From Streptomyces luteolus (GTDB lineage: Bacteria > Actinomycetota > Actinomycetes > Streptomycetales > Streptomycetaceae), in the NCBI RefSeq assembly GCF_029968015.1, contig NZ_JASCIS010000034.1, forward strand, positions 1 to 64,000: a stretch of 64,000 nucleotides of DNA. Reading direction: 5' to 3'. The first letter of the stretch is position 1. Each line of letters begins with the position of its first letter. Shown here piece by piece: positions 42,375-51,253 of this stretch. A program made the position numbers and the translations under genes. A model generated the notes under the pieces. It was not told where the DNA came from. It did not search any database and saw only the letters and a program-made list of their open reading frames with translations.

Positions 42375-43448
42375 CTACTTCGCGTAGTCGCCCGTCAGCG
42401 TCGCGCCCGTCGTGTGGTCGCCGCGTTCCGTGATCTCGCCCGCGACCCAGGCGTCCACGCCGCGGTCGGCGAGGGTGGCGAGGGCGACGTCGACGGAGGT
42501 CTCGGGGACCACGGCGATCATGCCGACGCCCATGTTCAGGGTCTTCTCCAGCTCCAGGCGCTCGACAGAGCCAGCCTTGCCGACGAGGTCGAAGACCGGT
42601 CCCGGCGTCCAGGTGGAGCGGTCGACCGTGGCGTGCAGGTCGTCCGGGATGACCCGGGCGAGGTTGTTCGCGAGGCCGCCGCCGGTGACGTGGCTGAAGG
42701 CGTGCACCTCGGTCGTCCGGGTCAGGGCCAGGCAGTCCAGGGAGTAGATCCGCGTGGGCTCCAGGAGCTCCTCGCCGAGGGTGCGGCCGAACTCGGCGAC
42801 CTGCTCGTCGAGGGACAGCTTCGCGCGGTCGAACAGCACGTGCCGGACCAGCGAGTAGCCGTTGGAGTGCAGGCCCGAGGAGGCCATCGCCAGGACCACG
42901 TCGCCGGCGCGGATGCGGTCGGCGCCGAGGACCCGGTCGGCCTCGACGACGCCGGTGCCGGCGCCCGCGACGTCGAAGTCGTCCGCACCGAGCAGGCCCG
43001 GGTGCTCCGCGGTCTCGCCGCCGACGAGGGCGCAGCCGGCCAGGACGCAGCCCTCGGCGATGCCCTTGACGATGGCGGCGACACGCTCGGGGTGGACCTT
43101 GCCGACGCAGATGTAGTCGGTCATGAACAGCGGCTCGGCACCGCAGACGACCAGGTCGTCGACGACCATGCCGACGAGGTCGTGGCCGATGGTGTCGTAC
43201 ACGCCGAGCTTGCGGGCGAGGTCGACCTTCGTGCCGACGCCGTCGGTGGCGGAGGCGAGGAGCGGGCGCTCGTACCGCTTCAGGGCGGAGGCGTCGAAGA
43301 GACCGGCGAAGCCGCCGAGGCCGCCGAGGCCGGTGGTCTCGGGGCGCTGGGTCTTCTTCACCCACTCCTTCATCAGCTCGACGGCGCGGTCGCCCGCTTC
43401 GATGTCGACGCCCGCGGCTGCGTAGCTGGCACCAGTGGTCTCGGACAT
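42375..43448 (-). CDS. purM: phosphoribosylformylglycinamidine cyclo-ligase
   Basis: This 357-aa enzyme closes the imidazole ring of FGAM to AIR using ATP, step 5 of purine synthesis. Typical features are the glycine-rich ATP loop GLGGLGGFAGLFD (near 42), GVGTKVDLARKLG, DDLVVCGAEPLFMTDY and the SGLHSNGYSLVR segment. The length is standard. ATG 43448 lies 34 bp after the purF stop, so the two form a purF-purM operon. Confidence 0.97.
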   Translation of the reverse strand: MSETTGASYAAAGVDIEAGDRAVELMKEWVKKTQRPETTGLGGLGGFAGLFDASALKRYERPLLASATDGVGTKVDLARKLGVYDTIGHDLVGMVVDDLVVCGAEPLFMTDYICVGKVHPERVAAIVKGIAEGCVLAGCALVGGETAEHPGLLGADDFDVAGAGTGVVEADRVLGADRIRAGDVVLAMASSGLHSNGYSLVRHVLFDRAKLSLDEQVAEFGRTLGEELLEPTRIYSLDCLALTRTTEVHAFSHVTGGGLANNLARVIPDDLHATVDRSTWTPGPVFDLVGKAGSVERLELEKTLNMGVGMIAVVPETSVDVALATLADRGVDAWVAGEITERGDHTTGATLTGDYAK

Positions 43449-43482
43449 GGCGGAGAGAACCTTCGTGTCGTTACTGCGGGTG

Positions 43483-45009
43483 TTACGGGCGACGGATCGC
43501 GTCGGTCGCGGCCGTGCTGGCGGCGCCCGCGGCGAGCTCGGTCTCCAGAAGCTGCTTGCCCAGCAGCTCGGGGTCGGGCAGCTCCATCGGGTACTCGCCG
43601 TCGAAGCAGGCGCGGCAGAGGTTCGGCTTGGCGATGGTGGTCGCCTCGATCATCCCGTCGATGGAGATGTACGCGAGCGAGTCGGCGCCCATGGACTTGC
43701 CGATCTCCTCGACCGACAGGCCGTTGGCGATCAGCTCGGCGCGGGTCGCGAAGTCGATGCCGAAGAAGCAGGGCCACTTCACGGGCGGCGACGAGATGCG
43801 CACGTGCACCTCGGCGGCGCCGGCCTCGCGGAGCATGCGGACCAGGGCGCGCTGGGTGTTGCCGCGCACGATCGAGTCGTCGACGACGACCAGGCGCTTG
43901 CCCTTGATGACTTCCTTGAGCGGGTTCAGCTTCAGCCGGATGCCCAGCTGGCGGATCGTCTGCGAGGGCTGGATGAAGGTCCGGCCGACGTAGGCGTTCT
44001 TGACCAGGCCCACGCCGTACGGAATGCCGCTGGCTTCCGCGTATCCGACGGCGGCGGGGGTGCCGGACTCCGGCGTGGCTATCACCAGGTCGGCGTCGGC
44101 CGGGGCTTCCTTGGCGAGCTTGCGGCCCATCTCCACGCGGGAGAGGTAGACGTTCCGCCCGGCGATGTCGGTGTCGGGGCGGGCCAGGTAGACGTACTCG
44201 AAGACACAGCCCTTGGGCTTTGCTTCGGCGAATCGGGAGCTTCGCATCCCGTTCTCGTCGATGGCGATCATCTCGCCCGGCTCGACCTCGCGGACGTATG
44301 CGGCGCCGCAGATGTCCAGGGCCGCGGACTCCGACGCGATGACCCAGCCGCGCTCCAGGCGGCCGAGGACCAGCGGGCGGATGCCCTGCGGGTCACGGGC
44401 CGCGTACAGCGTCTGCTCGTCCATGAAGACGAGGGAGAAGGCGCCCTTGACGTGCGGAAGCACCTCGGCGGCGGCTTCCTCGACGGTCAGCGGCTTGCCG
44501 TCGTCGTCCGTCTGGCCCGCGAGCAGGGCGGTCACCAGGTCGGTGTCGTTGGTCGCGGCGACCTGGGTCGCGCGGCCGTTCTCCTTCGGGAGGTCCGCGA
44601 CCATCTCGGCGAGCTGGGCCGTGTTGACCAGGTTGCCGTTGTGGCCGAGCGCGATCGAACCGTGCGCGGTCGCACGGAACGTCGGCTGCGCGTTCTCCCA
44701 CACCGAGGCTCCGGTGGTGGAGTAGCGGGCATGACCGACCGCGATATGTCCCTGGAGGGAACCGAGGGAGGTTTCGTCGAAGACCTGCGAGACCAGACCC
44801 ATGTCCTTGAAGACGAGGATCTGGGACCCGTTGCTCACTGCGATGCCCGCGGACTCCTGTCCACGGTGCTGCAGGGCATACAGTCCGAAATAGGTGAGCT
44901 TGGCGACCTCTTCACCCGGAGCCCAGACACCGAAGACGCCGCAAGCGTCCTGGGGGCCCTTCTCACCGGGGAGCAGGTCGTGGTTGAGTCGTCCATCACC
45001 ACGAGGCAC
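43483..45009 (-). CDS. purF: amidophosphoribosyltransferase
   Basis: This 508-aa enzyme makes phosphoribosylamine from PRPP and glutamine, the committed step of purine synthesis. A short propeptide precedes the catalytic Cys of the Ntn glutaminase (QDACGVFGVW, Cys 23), so self-processing is expected. The PRPP loop VVVDDSIVRGNT is near 375. The four Fe-S cysteines of the Bacillus-type enzyme are present in KGCVFEYV, WPCFFGIDF and LCRACFDGEYP. GTG 45009 has no good ribosome site; TACACT 13 bases upstream suggests a leaderless start. Confidence 0.96.
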   Translation of the reverse strand: MPRGDGRLNHDLLPGEKGPQDACGVFGVWAPGEEVAKLTYFGLYALQHRGQESAGIAVSNGSQILVFKDMGLVSQVFDETSLGSLQGHIAVGHARYSTTGASVWENAQPTFRATAHGSIALGHNGNLVNTAQLAEMVADLPKENGRATQVAATNDTDLVTALLAGQTDDDGKPLTVEEAAAEVLPHVKGAFSLVFMDEQTLYAARDPQGIRPLVLGRLERGWVIASESAALDICGAAYVREVEPGEMIAIDENGMRSSRFAEAKPKGCVFEYVYLARPDTDIAGRNVYLSRVEMGRKLAKEAPADADLVIATPESGTPAAVGYAEASGIPYGVGLVKNAYVGRTFIQPSQTIRQLGIRLKLNPLKEVIKGKRLVVVDDSIVRGNTQRALVRMLREAGAAEVHVRISSPPVKWPCFFGIDFATRAELIANGLSVEEIGKSMGADSLAYISIDGMIEATTIAKPNLCRACFDGEYPMELPDPELLGKQLLETELAAGAASTAATDAIRRP

Positions 45010-45143
45010 GCCACCGAGTGTAGGCGAGATCGACCACTGGTCCGAATTGGGGACGCCGGTCAACACGCGTAGGTGACACACCTCGCACTCGCGAAGCCGG
45101 CGGGAGGGCGGGTCCGAGGGCTCGGCCCCCGGACCCCCGCCGT

Positions 45144-45977
45144 CTACTTCTTCACGTTCGACGCGTTGGCGTTTAGGCCGAGGCCGTCCTTGCCGGTGAG
45201 GTGCAGGGTGCGGTGGTCGATCTCGTACGTCACCGTCGTGCCGAAGAGCTTCACCAGGTGCTGCTCGGCCTTCATCACGTCGCCGTCGCACATCTTGCGG
45301 GTGAGGCGCGGGGTGCCGAGCTCGATCTTGCCGTCGGTGACCTCGGCCTTGGCGTTGACGGTGTTGCAGCCGAGGTTGCCGTGGACCGTGCCGGCCTTCT
45401 CGTCGAAGATCAGGTGGGCCTTCTCGGCCTTGCCGGAGCCCTTGGGCAGGGAGGTCGCCACCTCCTTCTCCACGGTCGCGGTCAGCATCCACTTGGTGCC
45501 GTCCAGCTCGGCGGGCGGTTCGGAGGTGAGCGTGATCGAGTCGCCCTTGGCCGTGGTGAGGGTCAGCTTGTCGCCCTTCACGGAGGCCTTGAGCTTGCCC
45601 TTGAGCGCTTCGGTCAGGGTCGTCTCCAGCTTGTCGATCTCGTCGCCGCAGGACATCTCGGTCTTGGCGATCTTGTCGACGGTGATGGTGTCGCCCTTGA
45701 CCTCGGCGACACCGCCGAAGCCGTTGCATCCGAAGTTGCCCGAGACCCGGCCCTTCTTGTCGAAGGCGACGTGTGCCTTGGTGCCCGGGGCGTCGGTCTT
45801 CTTGCCGCCGGCCGTGACGCTGTCCACGGTCCAGTGCGTGCCGGTCACGGGCACGCCGGGGTCGGCCGGGGCGGCTCCGGCGTCGGTCTTGTCGGCTCCG
45901 CAGGCCGTGAGCAGCCCCAAGGCCGCTGCGGCACTGACGGCTCCGACGGTGCTGAGGGTCTTTCGCTGCGTTTGCAT
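45144..45977 (-). CDS. META domain-containing lipoprotein
   Basis: This 277-aa protein has a lipoprotein signal (ALGLLTAC, Cys about 26) and two META (DUF306) domains, at about 45-145 and 160-265. Each carries the hallmark Gly-Asn/Cys turn (SGNFGCNGFGG and HGNLGCNTVNA) and a second conserved Cys (EMSCGDE, RKMCDGD). META proteins such as HslJ are envelope-stress related; the function here is not known. Position between the maleylpyruvate-isomerase-like gene and purF is probably incidental. No clear ribosome site precedes ATG 45977. Confidence 0.9.
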   Translation of the reverse strand: MQTQRKTLSTVGAVSAAAALGLLTACGADKTDAGAAPADPGVPVTGTHWTVDSVTAGGKKTDAPGTKAHVAFDKKGRVSGNFGCNGFGGVAEVKGDTITVDKIAKTEMSCGDEIDKLETTLTEALKGKLKASVKGDKLTLTTAKGDSITLTSEPPAELDGTKWMLTATVEKEVATSLPKGSGKAEKAHLIFDEKAGTVHGNLGCNTVNAKAEVTDGKIELGTPRLTRKMCDGDVMKAEQHLVKLFGTTVTYEIDHRTLHLTGKDGLGLNANASNVKK

Positions 45978-46044
45978 GCCGGTGTGACGGAGGAGGTGGG
46001 GTGATCGGTTCCGTTCTTTTTCCGGTCACCCCTCGCCGACAATC

Positions 46045-46119
46045 GCTCCTGGCCCGTCAGCCCATGACCGCTCGTGGCCCATCAGCCCATGACCGCTCCT
46101 GGCCCGTCAGCCCATGACC
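46045..46119. repeat. 25-bp repeat in three copies at a gene end
   Basis: The unit GCTCCTGGCCCGTCAGCCCATGACC occurs at 46045-46069, with two changes at 46070-46094, and again at 46095-46119. The right copy includes the stop codon and last codons of the gene at 46107, so the other two are duplicated gene-end sequence in the spacer. Confidence 0.9.
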
Positions 46120-46904
46120 GGCAGGACCGCCGACAGGTCCGCCCGCTCGCCGCTGGCCGTGACCTTCGCGGCGTCGAGCGCGGCGGCCCACTCCGTACGC
46201 CCCGTCGCGAGCCTGACCCAGGTCAGCGGGTCCGTCTCCACCACGTTGGGCGGGGTGCCGCGGGTGTGGCGCGGGCCCTCGACGCACTGGACCACGGCGT
46301 ACGGCGGGATGCGCACCTCCGTCGCACCGCCGGGGGCCTTCGCCGCAGCCGCGTCCGCGAGGAGCCGGGTGCAGGCGGCGAGGGCCTGGCGGTCGATCGG
46401 GATGTCGATGCCCGCCGCCCGGTTCAAGTCGTCGGTGTGGACGACGAGTTCGATGGTGCGGGTCACCAGGAAGTCGCTCAGGTCCATGGCGCCGAGCCGC
46501 GTCGCCAGCGTGCGGTGCGGGTCGGCCGTGGCGAGTCGGTCGTCGAGGTCCGCCGTGGTCCGCTCGAACAGCTCGTCCAGCTGCTCCGGGGCGCGCGCCG
46601 CGAGCTCGGGGACGACATCGGCCAGCGCCCCGGCGAAGGGGAGGGTGGCCGACGGCCAGTCCAGGAGCCCCAGGTCGGGCTTGGCCGGCTCGGCGTCGTC
46701 GATGTGCCGGACCACGGCGGACACCGCCATGTCGATGTGCACCAGGAGTTCGCGCACCGTCCAGGCACCCAGGTGCGTCGGACCCGCGAGCTGCTCGGGC
46801 GTCAGGGCCTTCGCGGCCTCCCGTACGGCGCCGAACTGGGCCCGGACGGCCGCGACGGTCTTCTTCGGGTCGTAGGTGCGCGGACGCTTCTTCGCAGGCG
46901 GCAT
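46107..46904 (-). CDS. maleylpyruvate isomerase family mycothiol-dependent enzyme
   Basis: This 265-aa protein has the DinB-like four-helix metal-binding fold (HLGAWTVRELLVHIDMA near 44, ELVVHTDDLNRAAG near 157) followed by a C-terminal sterol-carrier-like domain. Members use mycothiol, the actinobacterial thiol, in isomerase or S-transferase reactions. Substrate unknown. The gene follows purL on the same strand, an arrangement I recall from other streptomycetes. The N-terminus is basic (MPPAKKRPRTYDPKKTV). Confidence 0.85.
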   Translation of the reverse strand: MPPAKKRPRTYDPKKTVAAVRAQFGAVREAAKALTPEQLAGPTHLGAWTVRELLVHIDMAVSAVVRHIDDAEPAKPDLGLLDWPSATLPFAGALADVVPELAARAPEQLDELFERTTADLDDRLATADPHRTLATRLGAMDLSDFLVTRTIELVVHTDDLNRAAGIDIPIDRQALAACTRLLADAAAAKAPGGATEVRIPPYAVVQCVEGPRHTRGTPPNVVETDPLTWVRLATGRTEWAAALDAAKVTASGERADLSAVLPVMG

Positions 46905-47008
46905 GCGAAAACCCTACGTCCGGCGGACGAACCCCCGTGGGCGAACGCACTTCGGCCCCGCCCGGAGCAACCGGACGGGGCCGAAGCCGCGTACGTACGA
47001 GAGGAACC

Positions 47009-49258
47009 TCAGGCGAGCAGCCCGGGCACCGTCTCCTCGTGGGCCGTGCGCAGCTCGCTCAGCGGGATGCTGAACTCGCCCTGCACCTCCACGGAGTCAC
47101 CGTCGATCACGCCGATCCGCGTGGCCGGAAGCCCGCGTGCCCCGCACATGTCCGTGAACCGGAGCTCCTCGCTGCGCGGCACCGCGACGATCGCGCGGCC
47201 CGCCGACTCGGAGAGCAGGAACGTGAACGCGTCCAGGCCGTCCGGCACGACGAGCCGCGCACCGCGACCACCGCGCAGGCAGGACTCGACGACCGCCTGC
47301 ACGACACCGCCGTCGGACAGGTCGTGCGCGGCGTCGATCATGCCGTCGCGCGAGCCGGAGATCAGGATCTCGGCGAGCAGCTTCTCCCGGTCCAGGTCGA
47401 CCTGCGGCGGCAGACCGCCGAGGTGCTCGTGGACCACCTGCGACCAGGCCGAACCGCCGAACTCCTCGCGGGTGTCGCCCAGGAGGTAGAGCAGCTGGCC
47501 CTCCTCGGCGAAGGCGATCGGCGTGCGCCGCGTGACGTCGTCGATCACACCGAGCACCGCGACGACGGGCGTCGGGTGGATGGCCGTCTCCCCGGTCTGG
47601 TTGTAGAGGGAGACGTTTCCGCCGGTCACCGGGGTGCCCAGCGCCAGGCAGCCGTCCGCGAGACCACGGGTGGCCTCGGCGAACTGCCACATGACCGCCG
47701 GGTCCTCGGGCGAGCCGAAGTTGAGGCAGTTGGAGATGGCGAGCGGCTTGGCGCCGGACGCGGCGACATTGCGGTACGACTCGGCGAGCGCCAGCTGCGC
47801 GCCCGCGTACGGGTCGAGCTTCGCGTACCGCCCATTGCCGTCGGTCGACACGGCCACACCGAGGTCGGTGTCCTCGTCGACGCGCACCATGCCGGAGTCC
47901 TCCGGCTGCGCGAGGATCGTGTTGCCCTGTACGAAACGGTCGTACTGGTCGGTGATCCACGCCTTGGACGCCTGGTTCGGCGAGGCCACGAGCTTGAGGA
48001 TCTGCTCCCGCAGCTCGGCCGCGTTCGCCGGGCGCGCGAGGGCGTTCGCGTCGTCGGCCTGCAGCGCGTCCTGCCACTCGGGCCGGGCGTAGGGCCGGTG
48101 GTAGACCGGGCCCTCGTGCGCGACCGTGCGCGGCGGTACGTCGACGATCTGCTCGCCGTGCCAGAAGATCTCCAGGCGCTCGCCCTCGGTCACCTCACCG
48201 ATGACGGTGGCGATGACGTCCCACTTCTCGCAGATCTCCAGGAAGCGGTCGACCTTGCCGGGCTCGACGACCGCGCACATGCGTTCCTGCGACTCGCTCA
48301 TGAGGATCTCCTCGGGCGAGAGCGTCGCGTCGCGCAGCGGCACAGTGTCCAGTTCGACGCGCATGCCGCCGGAGCCGGCCGAGGCCAACTCGCTGGTGGC
48401 GCAGGAGAGTCCGGCGCCGCCGAGGTCCTGGATGCCGTCCACGAGGTCCTCGCGGAAGATCTCCAGGGTGCACTCGATGAGCAGCTTCTCCTGGAACGGA
48501 TCGCCGACCTGGACGGCCGGGCGGCGCGAGGGGCCGGTGGAGTCGAAGGTCTCACTCGCGAGGACCGAGACACCGCCGATGCCGTCGCCACCCGTACGAG
48601 CCCCGTACAGGATGACCTTGTTGCCGGTGCCGGAAGCCTTGGCGAGGTGGATGTCCTCGTGCTTCATGACGCCCACGCAGAGCGCGTTGACCAGCGGGTT
48701 GCCCTGGTAGCAGGCGTCGAAGACGACCTCGCCGCCGATGTTGGGCAGGCCCAGGCAGTTGCCGTAGCCGCCGATGCCCGCGACGACGCCCGGCAGGACG
48801 CGCTTGGTGTCGGGGTGGTCCGCGGCGCCGAAGCGCAGCGGGTCCATGACGGCGACCGGGCGCGCGCCCATCGCGAGGATGTCGCGCACGATGCCGCCGA
48901 CGCCGGTCGCGGCGCCCTGGTACGGCTCGATGTACGAGGGGTGGTTGTGCGACTCCACCTTGAAGGTGACCGCGTAGCCCTGGCCGACGTCGACCACACC
49001 GGCGTTCTCGCCGATGCCGACGAGCAGCGCATCGTTCTCGGGAGCCTTCTCGCCGAACTGCTTGAGGTGCACCTTGGAGGATTTGTACGAGCAGTGCTCG
49101 GACCACATCACCGAGTACATGGCGAGCTCGGCGCCGGTGGGACGGCGGTCGAGGATCTCGCGGATGCGCTCGTACTCGTCCTGCTTGAGGCCGAGTTCCT
49201 TCCAGGGCTGCTCGGACTCGGGGGTCTCGGCGGCGTGCTTGACCGTGTCGAGCGTCAT
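47009..49258 (-). CDS. purL: phosphoribosylformylglycinamidine synthase subunit PurL
   Basis: This 749-aa small-type FGAM synthetase subunit converts FGAR to FGAM with ATP, using ammonia made by PurQ; PurS bridges the two. Visible features are SEHCSYKSSKVHLKQ near 55, KVESHNHPSYIEPYQGAATG (substrate loop) and TGGDGIGGVSVLASETF. A second AIR-synthetase-like half follows (LTPVTGGNVSLYNQTG type: GTPVTGGNVSLYNQTGE). Its ATG 49258 overlaps the purQ stop (ATGA). Confidence 0.97.
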   Translation of the reverse strand: MTLDTVKHAAETPESEQPWKELGLKQDEYERIREILDRRPTGAELAMYSVMWSEHCSYKSSKVHLKQFGEKAPENDALLVGIGENAGVVDVGQGYAVTFKVESHNHPSYIEPYQGAATGVGGIVRDILAMGARPVAVMDPLRFGAADHPDTKRVLPGVVAGIGGYGNCLGLPNIGGEVVFDACYQGNPLVNALCVGVMKHEDIHLAKASGTGNKVILYGARTGGDGIGGVSVLASETFDSTGPSRRPAVQVGDPFQEKLLIECTLEIFREDLVDGIQDLGGAGLSCATSELASAGSGGMRVELDTVPLRDATLSPEEILMSESQERMCAVVEPGKVDRFLEICEKWDVIATVIGEVTEGERLEIFWHGEQIVDVPPRTVAHEGPVYHRPYARPEWQDALQADDANALARPANAAELREQILKLVASPNQASKAWITDQYDRFVQGNTILAQPEDSGMVRVDEDTDLGVAVSTDGNGRYAKLDPYAGAQLALAESYRNVAASGAKPLAISNCLNFGSPEDPAVMWQFAEATRGLADGCLALGTPVTGGNVSLYNQTGETAIHPTPVVAVLGVIDDVTRRTPIAFAEEGQLLYLLGDTREEFGGSAWSQVVHEHLGGLPPQVDLDREKLLAEILISGSRDGMIDAAHDLSDGGVVQAVVESCLRGGRGARLVVPDGLDAFTFLLSESAGRAIVAVPRSEELRFTDMCGARGLPATRIGVIDGDSVEVQGEFSIPLSELRTAHEETVPGLLA

Positions 49259-49998
49259 GCGTTGGCCCCCTTGAGGAGGTTCTTCAGGATCGAGGTGAAG
49301 AAGCCGAGCCCGTCGGTGCGGCCGGTGCCGACCAGCGGCTCGACGGCGTGCTCGGGGTGCGGCATCAGACCGACGACGTTGCCCGCCTCGTTGCTGATGC
49401 CCGCGATGTCACGGAGCGAGCCGTTCGGATTCACGTCCAGGTACCGGAAGGCGACGCGGCCCTCGGCCTCCAGCATGTCCAGGGTGCGCTCGTCGGCGAC
49501 GTACCGGCCGTCGATGTTCTTCAGCGGTACGGAGATCTCCTGGCCGGCCGAGTAGTCGGAGGTCCAGGCGGTCCTGTCGGTCTCGACCCGCAGCTTCTGG
49601 TCGCGGCAGACGAAGTGCAGATGGTTGTTCCGCAGCATCGCGCCGGGCAGCAGATGAGTTTCCGTAAGGACCTGAAAGCCATTGCAGATGCCCAGAACCG
49701 GCATTCCGCCCTTGGCCTGCTCGATGATCGTCTCCATCACCGGCGAGAACCGGGAGATCGCCCCGGCCCGCAGATAGTCGCCGTAGGAGAAACCGCCGGG
49801 AAGGACCACGGCGTCGACCTGCTTCAGGTCCTTGTCGCGGTGCCACAGCGGCACCGCTTCCGCGCCGGCGACACGGACCGCGCGCTGAGTGTCACGGTCG
49901 TCGAGCGTGCCGGGAAAAGTGACGACTCCGATACGGACATTCCCGCGGCCCGCAGGGCCTCCGTTGAGGGTGGTGGCGGGCGACGGGTGGGAGGTCAC
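49255..49998 (-). CDS. purQ: phosphoribosylformylglycinamidine synthase subunit PurQ
   Basis: This 247-aa class I glutamine amidotransferase supplies ammonia to PurL. The triad is visible: Cys in VLGICNGFQVL and His/Glu in MPHPEHAVEP, with the oxyanion region VLPGGFSYGDYLRAG. The N-terminus carries about 20 extra residues before VRIGVVTFPGTLDD compared with the S. coelicolor protein as I recall it. GTG 49998 is kept because it overlaps the purS stop by four bases; the internal GTG at VRIGV is the alternative. Confidence 0.95.
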   Translation of the reverse strand: MTSHPSPATTLNGGPAGRGNVRIGVVTFPGTLDDRDTQRAVRVAGAEAVPLWHRDKDLKQVDAVVLPGGFSYGDYLRAGAISRFSPVMETIIEQAKGGMPVLGICNGFQVLTETHLLPGAMLRNNHLHFVCRDQKLRVETDRTAWTSDYSAGQEISVPLKNIDGRYVADERTLDMLEAEGRVAFRYLDVNPNGSLRDIAGISNEAGNVVGLMPHPEHAVEPLVGTGRTDGLGFFTSILKNLLKGANA

Positions 49999-50264
49999 TT
50001 CGGCTCCCCGGCAGCTGCGGGCTCTTCGACCTTGACGACGAAGTCCTCGATGACGGTGTTGGCGAGGAACGTCTCGGCCATCTCGTGGATACGGGCGAGG
50101 GCGGCCTCGTCGACCGGCCCTTCGACCTCGAGCTCGAAGCGCTTTCCTTGACGTACGTCCGCGATGCCCTGGAATCCCAGGCGCGGCAGTGCACGCTGCA
50201 CCGCCTGTCCCTGGGGGTCGAGGATCTCGGGCTTGAGCATGACGTCGACTACGACGCGTGCCAC
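49995..50264 (-). CDS. purS: phosphoribosylformylglycinamidine synthase subunit PurS
   Basis: This 89-aa PurS protein dimerises and holds PurL and PurQ together for ammonia channelling. It shows VVVDVMLKPEILDPQGQAVQ and the GFQGIADVRQGKRFELE strand pair typical of the family. GTG 50264 has GGGAG five bases upstream; the longer open frame to 50333 is unlikely. First gene of purS-purQ-purL. Confidence 0.94.
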   Translation of the reverse strand: MARVVVDVMLKPEILDPQGQAVQRALPRLGFQGIADVRQGKRFELEVEGPVDEAALARIHEMAETFLANTVIEDFVVKVEEPAAAGEPK

Positions 50265-50628
50265 TGGCACTCCCGGTGTGTGGTGCGTGAGAACGGTTCC
50301 TTCAGCGTATCCGACGGAAATTTCTACGCGCATAGATTCGTAGGGTCCTACGTGATGGCCGTCACTTTAGGGAGACGCGGAGCACCTGCCGGGGAAAATC
50401 CAGGAAAAATTCCGTGCAGGCATTGCCACACCCATTGCGCGCGGACACGCGGACGTATTCAGTCGGACTTCCCCATGCATTGCCTCGCCCTGTACAAAGG
50501 AAATGGCAATACCTCGGGACAGTCCGCGCACTGCCCCGGAAATACCCGGGGAAGAGCCGCAACACAGCCGAACAGTCGGCCATCACCGCATGTCAGCGCG
50601 GTGAGTCCGCATGAAGGGACCGATATTC
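50265..50628. promoter_or_regulatory. divergent purS / lsrL promoter region
   Basis: This 364-bp spacer is clearly less GC-rich than its flanks and must hold promoters for the purSQL operon and the Lsr2-like gene. A palindrome CGTAGG-GT-CCTACG lies at 50339-50352, 75 bp upstream of purS, and is the best operator candidate. Short frames here lack codon bias. AT-richness also suits binding by the Lsr2-like protein itself. Confidence 0.5.
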
Positions 50629-50964
50629 GTGGCGCAGCGTGTCGTGGTCACTCTCTCTGACGACATCGACGGCGGAGAAGCGGCGGAAACGGTCGCCTTC
50701 GGTCTCGACGGCAAGTCGTACGAGATCGACCTCAATCCAGCCAATGCCAAGAAACTGCGCAAGGCGCTCGCCCCCTACCTGCAGGCGGGCCGCAAGCAGG
50801 CGCGGACGAGCCGGGCAGGCAAGCCGGGCAAGGAGTTCAAGCACACCGCGGTGACCGCCGACCCCGCCGCGGTCCGCGCGTGGGCCCGATCGCACAAGAT
50901 GGACGTCCCGGCCCGCGGGCGCATCCCGAAGAAGGTCTACGAGGCGTTCGAGGCCGCCAACTGA
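50629..50964 (+). CDS. lsrL: Lsr2 family nucleoid-associated protein (LsrL-like)
   Basis: This 111-aa protein has the Lsr2 layout: an N-terminal dimerisation/oligomerisation domain (VVVTLSDDIDGGEAAETVAF, SYEIDLN) and a C-terminal DNA-binding domain. The latter carries the AT-hook-like RGR in VPARGRIPKKVYEAFEAAN. Lsr2 proteins silence AT-rich, often foreign, DNA. Streptomyces has two; from memory the copy beside the pur genes is LsrL rather than the main Lsr2. GTG 50629 follows AAGGGA; ATG 50611 is a weaker option. Confidence 0.9.
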   Translation: MAQRVVVTLSDDIDGGEAAETVAFGLDGKSYEIDLNPANAKKLRKALAPYLQAGRKQARTSRAGKPGKEFKHTAVTADPAAVRAWARSHKMDVPARGRIPKKVYEAFEAAN

Positions 50965-51101
50965 CCGTCTCCGCACGGGTGCTGCGGCGACGCTCCACGA
51001 GCTCGTCGCGGCAGCCGACTTGCACATCACCCCCGCAGGTCGGCTAAAGTCTGGAGCGCGCCGCGGGGCGAGGCCGGAAGGCCGGACTCCACGGAGAACG
51101 C

Positions 51102-51173
51102 GCGGGTGTAGTTCAGTAGTAGAACACCCCCTTTCCAAGGGGGAGGCGCAGTGTGCAATTCCTGTCACCCGCT
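51102..51173 (+). tRNA. tRNA-Gly (TCC) with non-canonical D- and T-arms
   Basis: A 72-nt gene with perfect acceptor (GCGGGTG/CACCCGC) and anticodon (CCCCC/GGGGG) stems and loop TTTCCAA, anticodon TCC. The T-arm is abnormal: stem CAGTG versus CCTGT pairs only at 53-61 plus a G-T at 51-63. The loop reads TGCAATT instead of TTCRANN. In the D-loop (AGTAGTA) position 18 is A instead of G. It may therefore bind EF-Tu and fold differently from translational tRNAs. Confidence 0.85.
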
Positions 51174-51253
51174 CTGCATCGAGTTACCGACTACTCCGGT
51201 GGATCAGGTACCCTGGTGTTCGCGCCGACCAGTGAAAGCCTGTCGGAGGCAAT

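Noticed and set aside
45986..46012. SigE-type promoter (GGAAC ... CGTC) before the META lipoprotein gene
   Set aside because: The elements exist on the minus strand, but the 18-bp spacing is too long for the usual consensus as I know it.
51102..51173. Pseudo-tRNA
   Set aside because: Acceptor and anticodon stems are perfect and spacing of all arms is kept at 72 nt, so random decay is unlikely; kept as a tRNA with odd arms.
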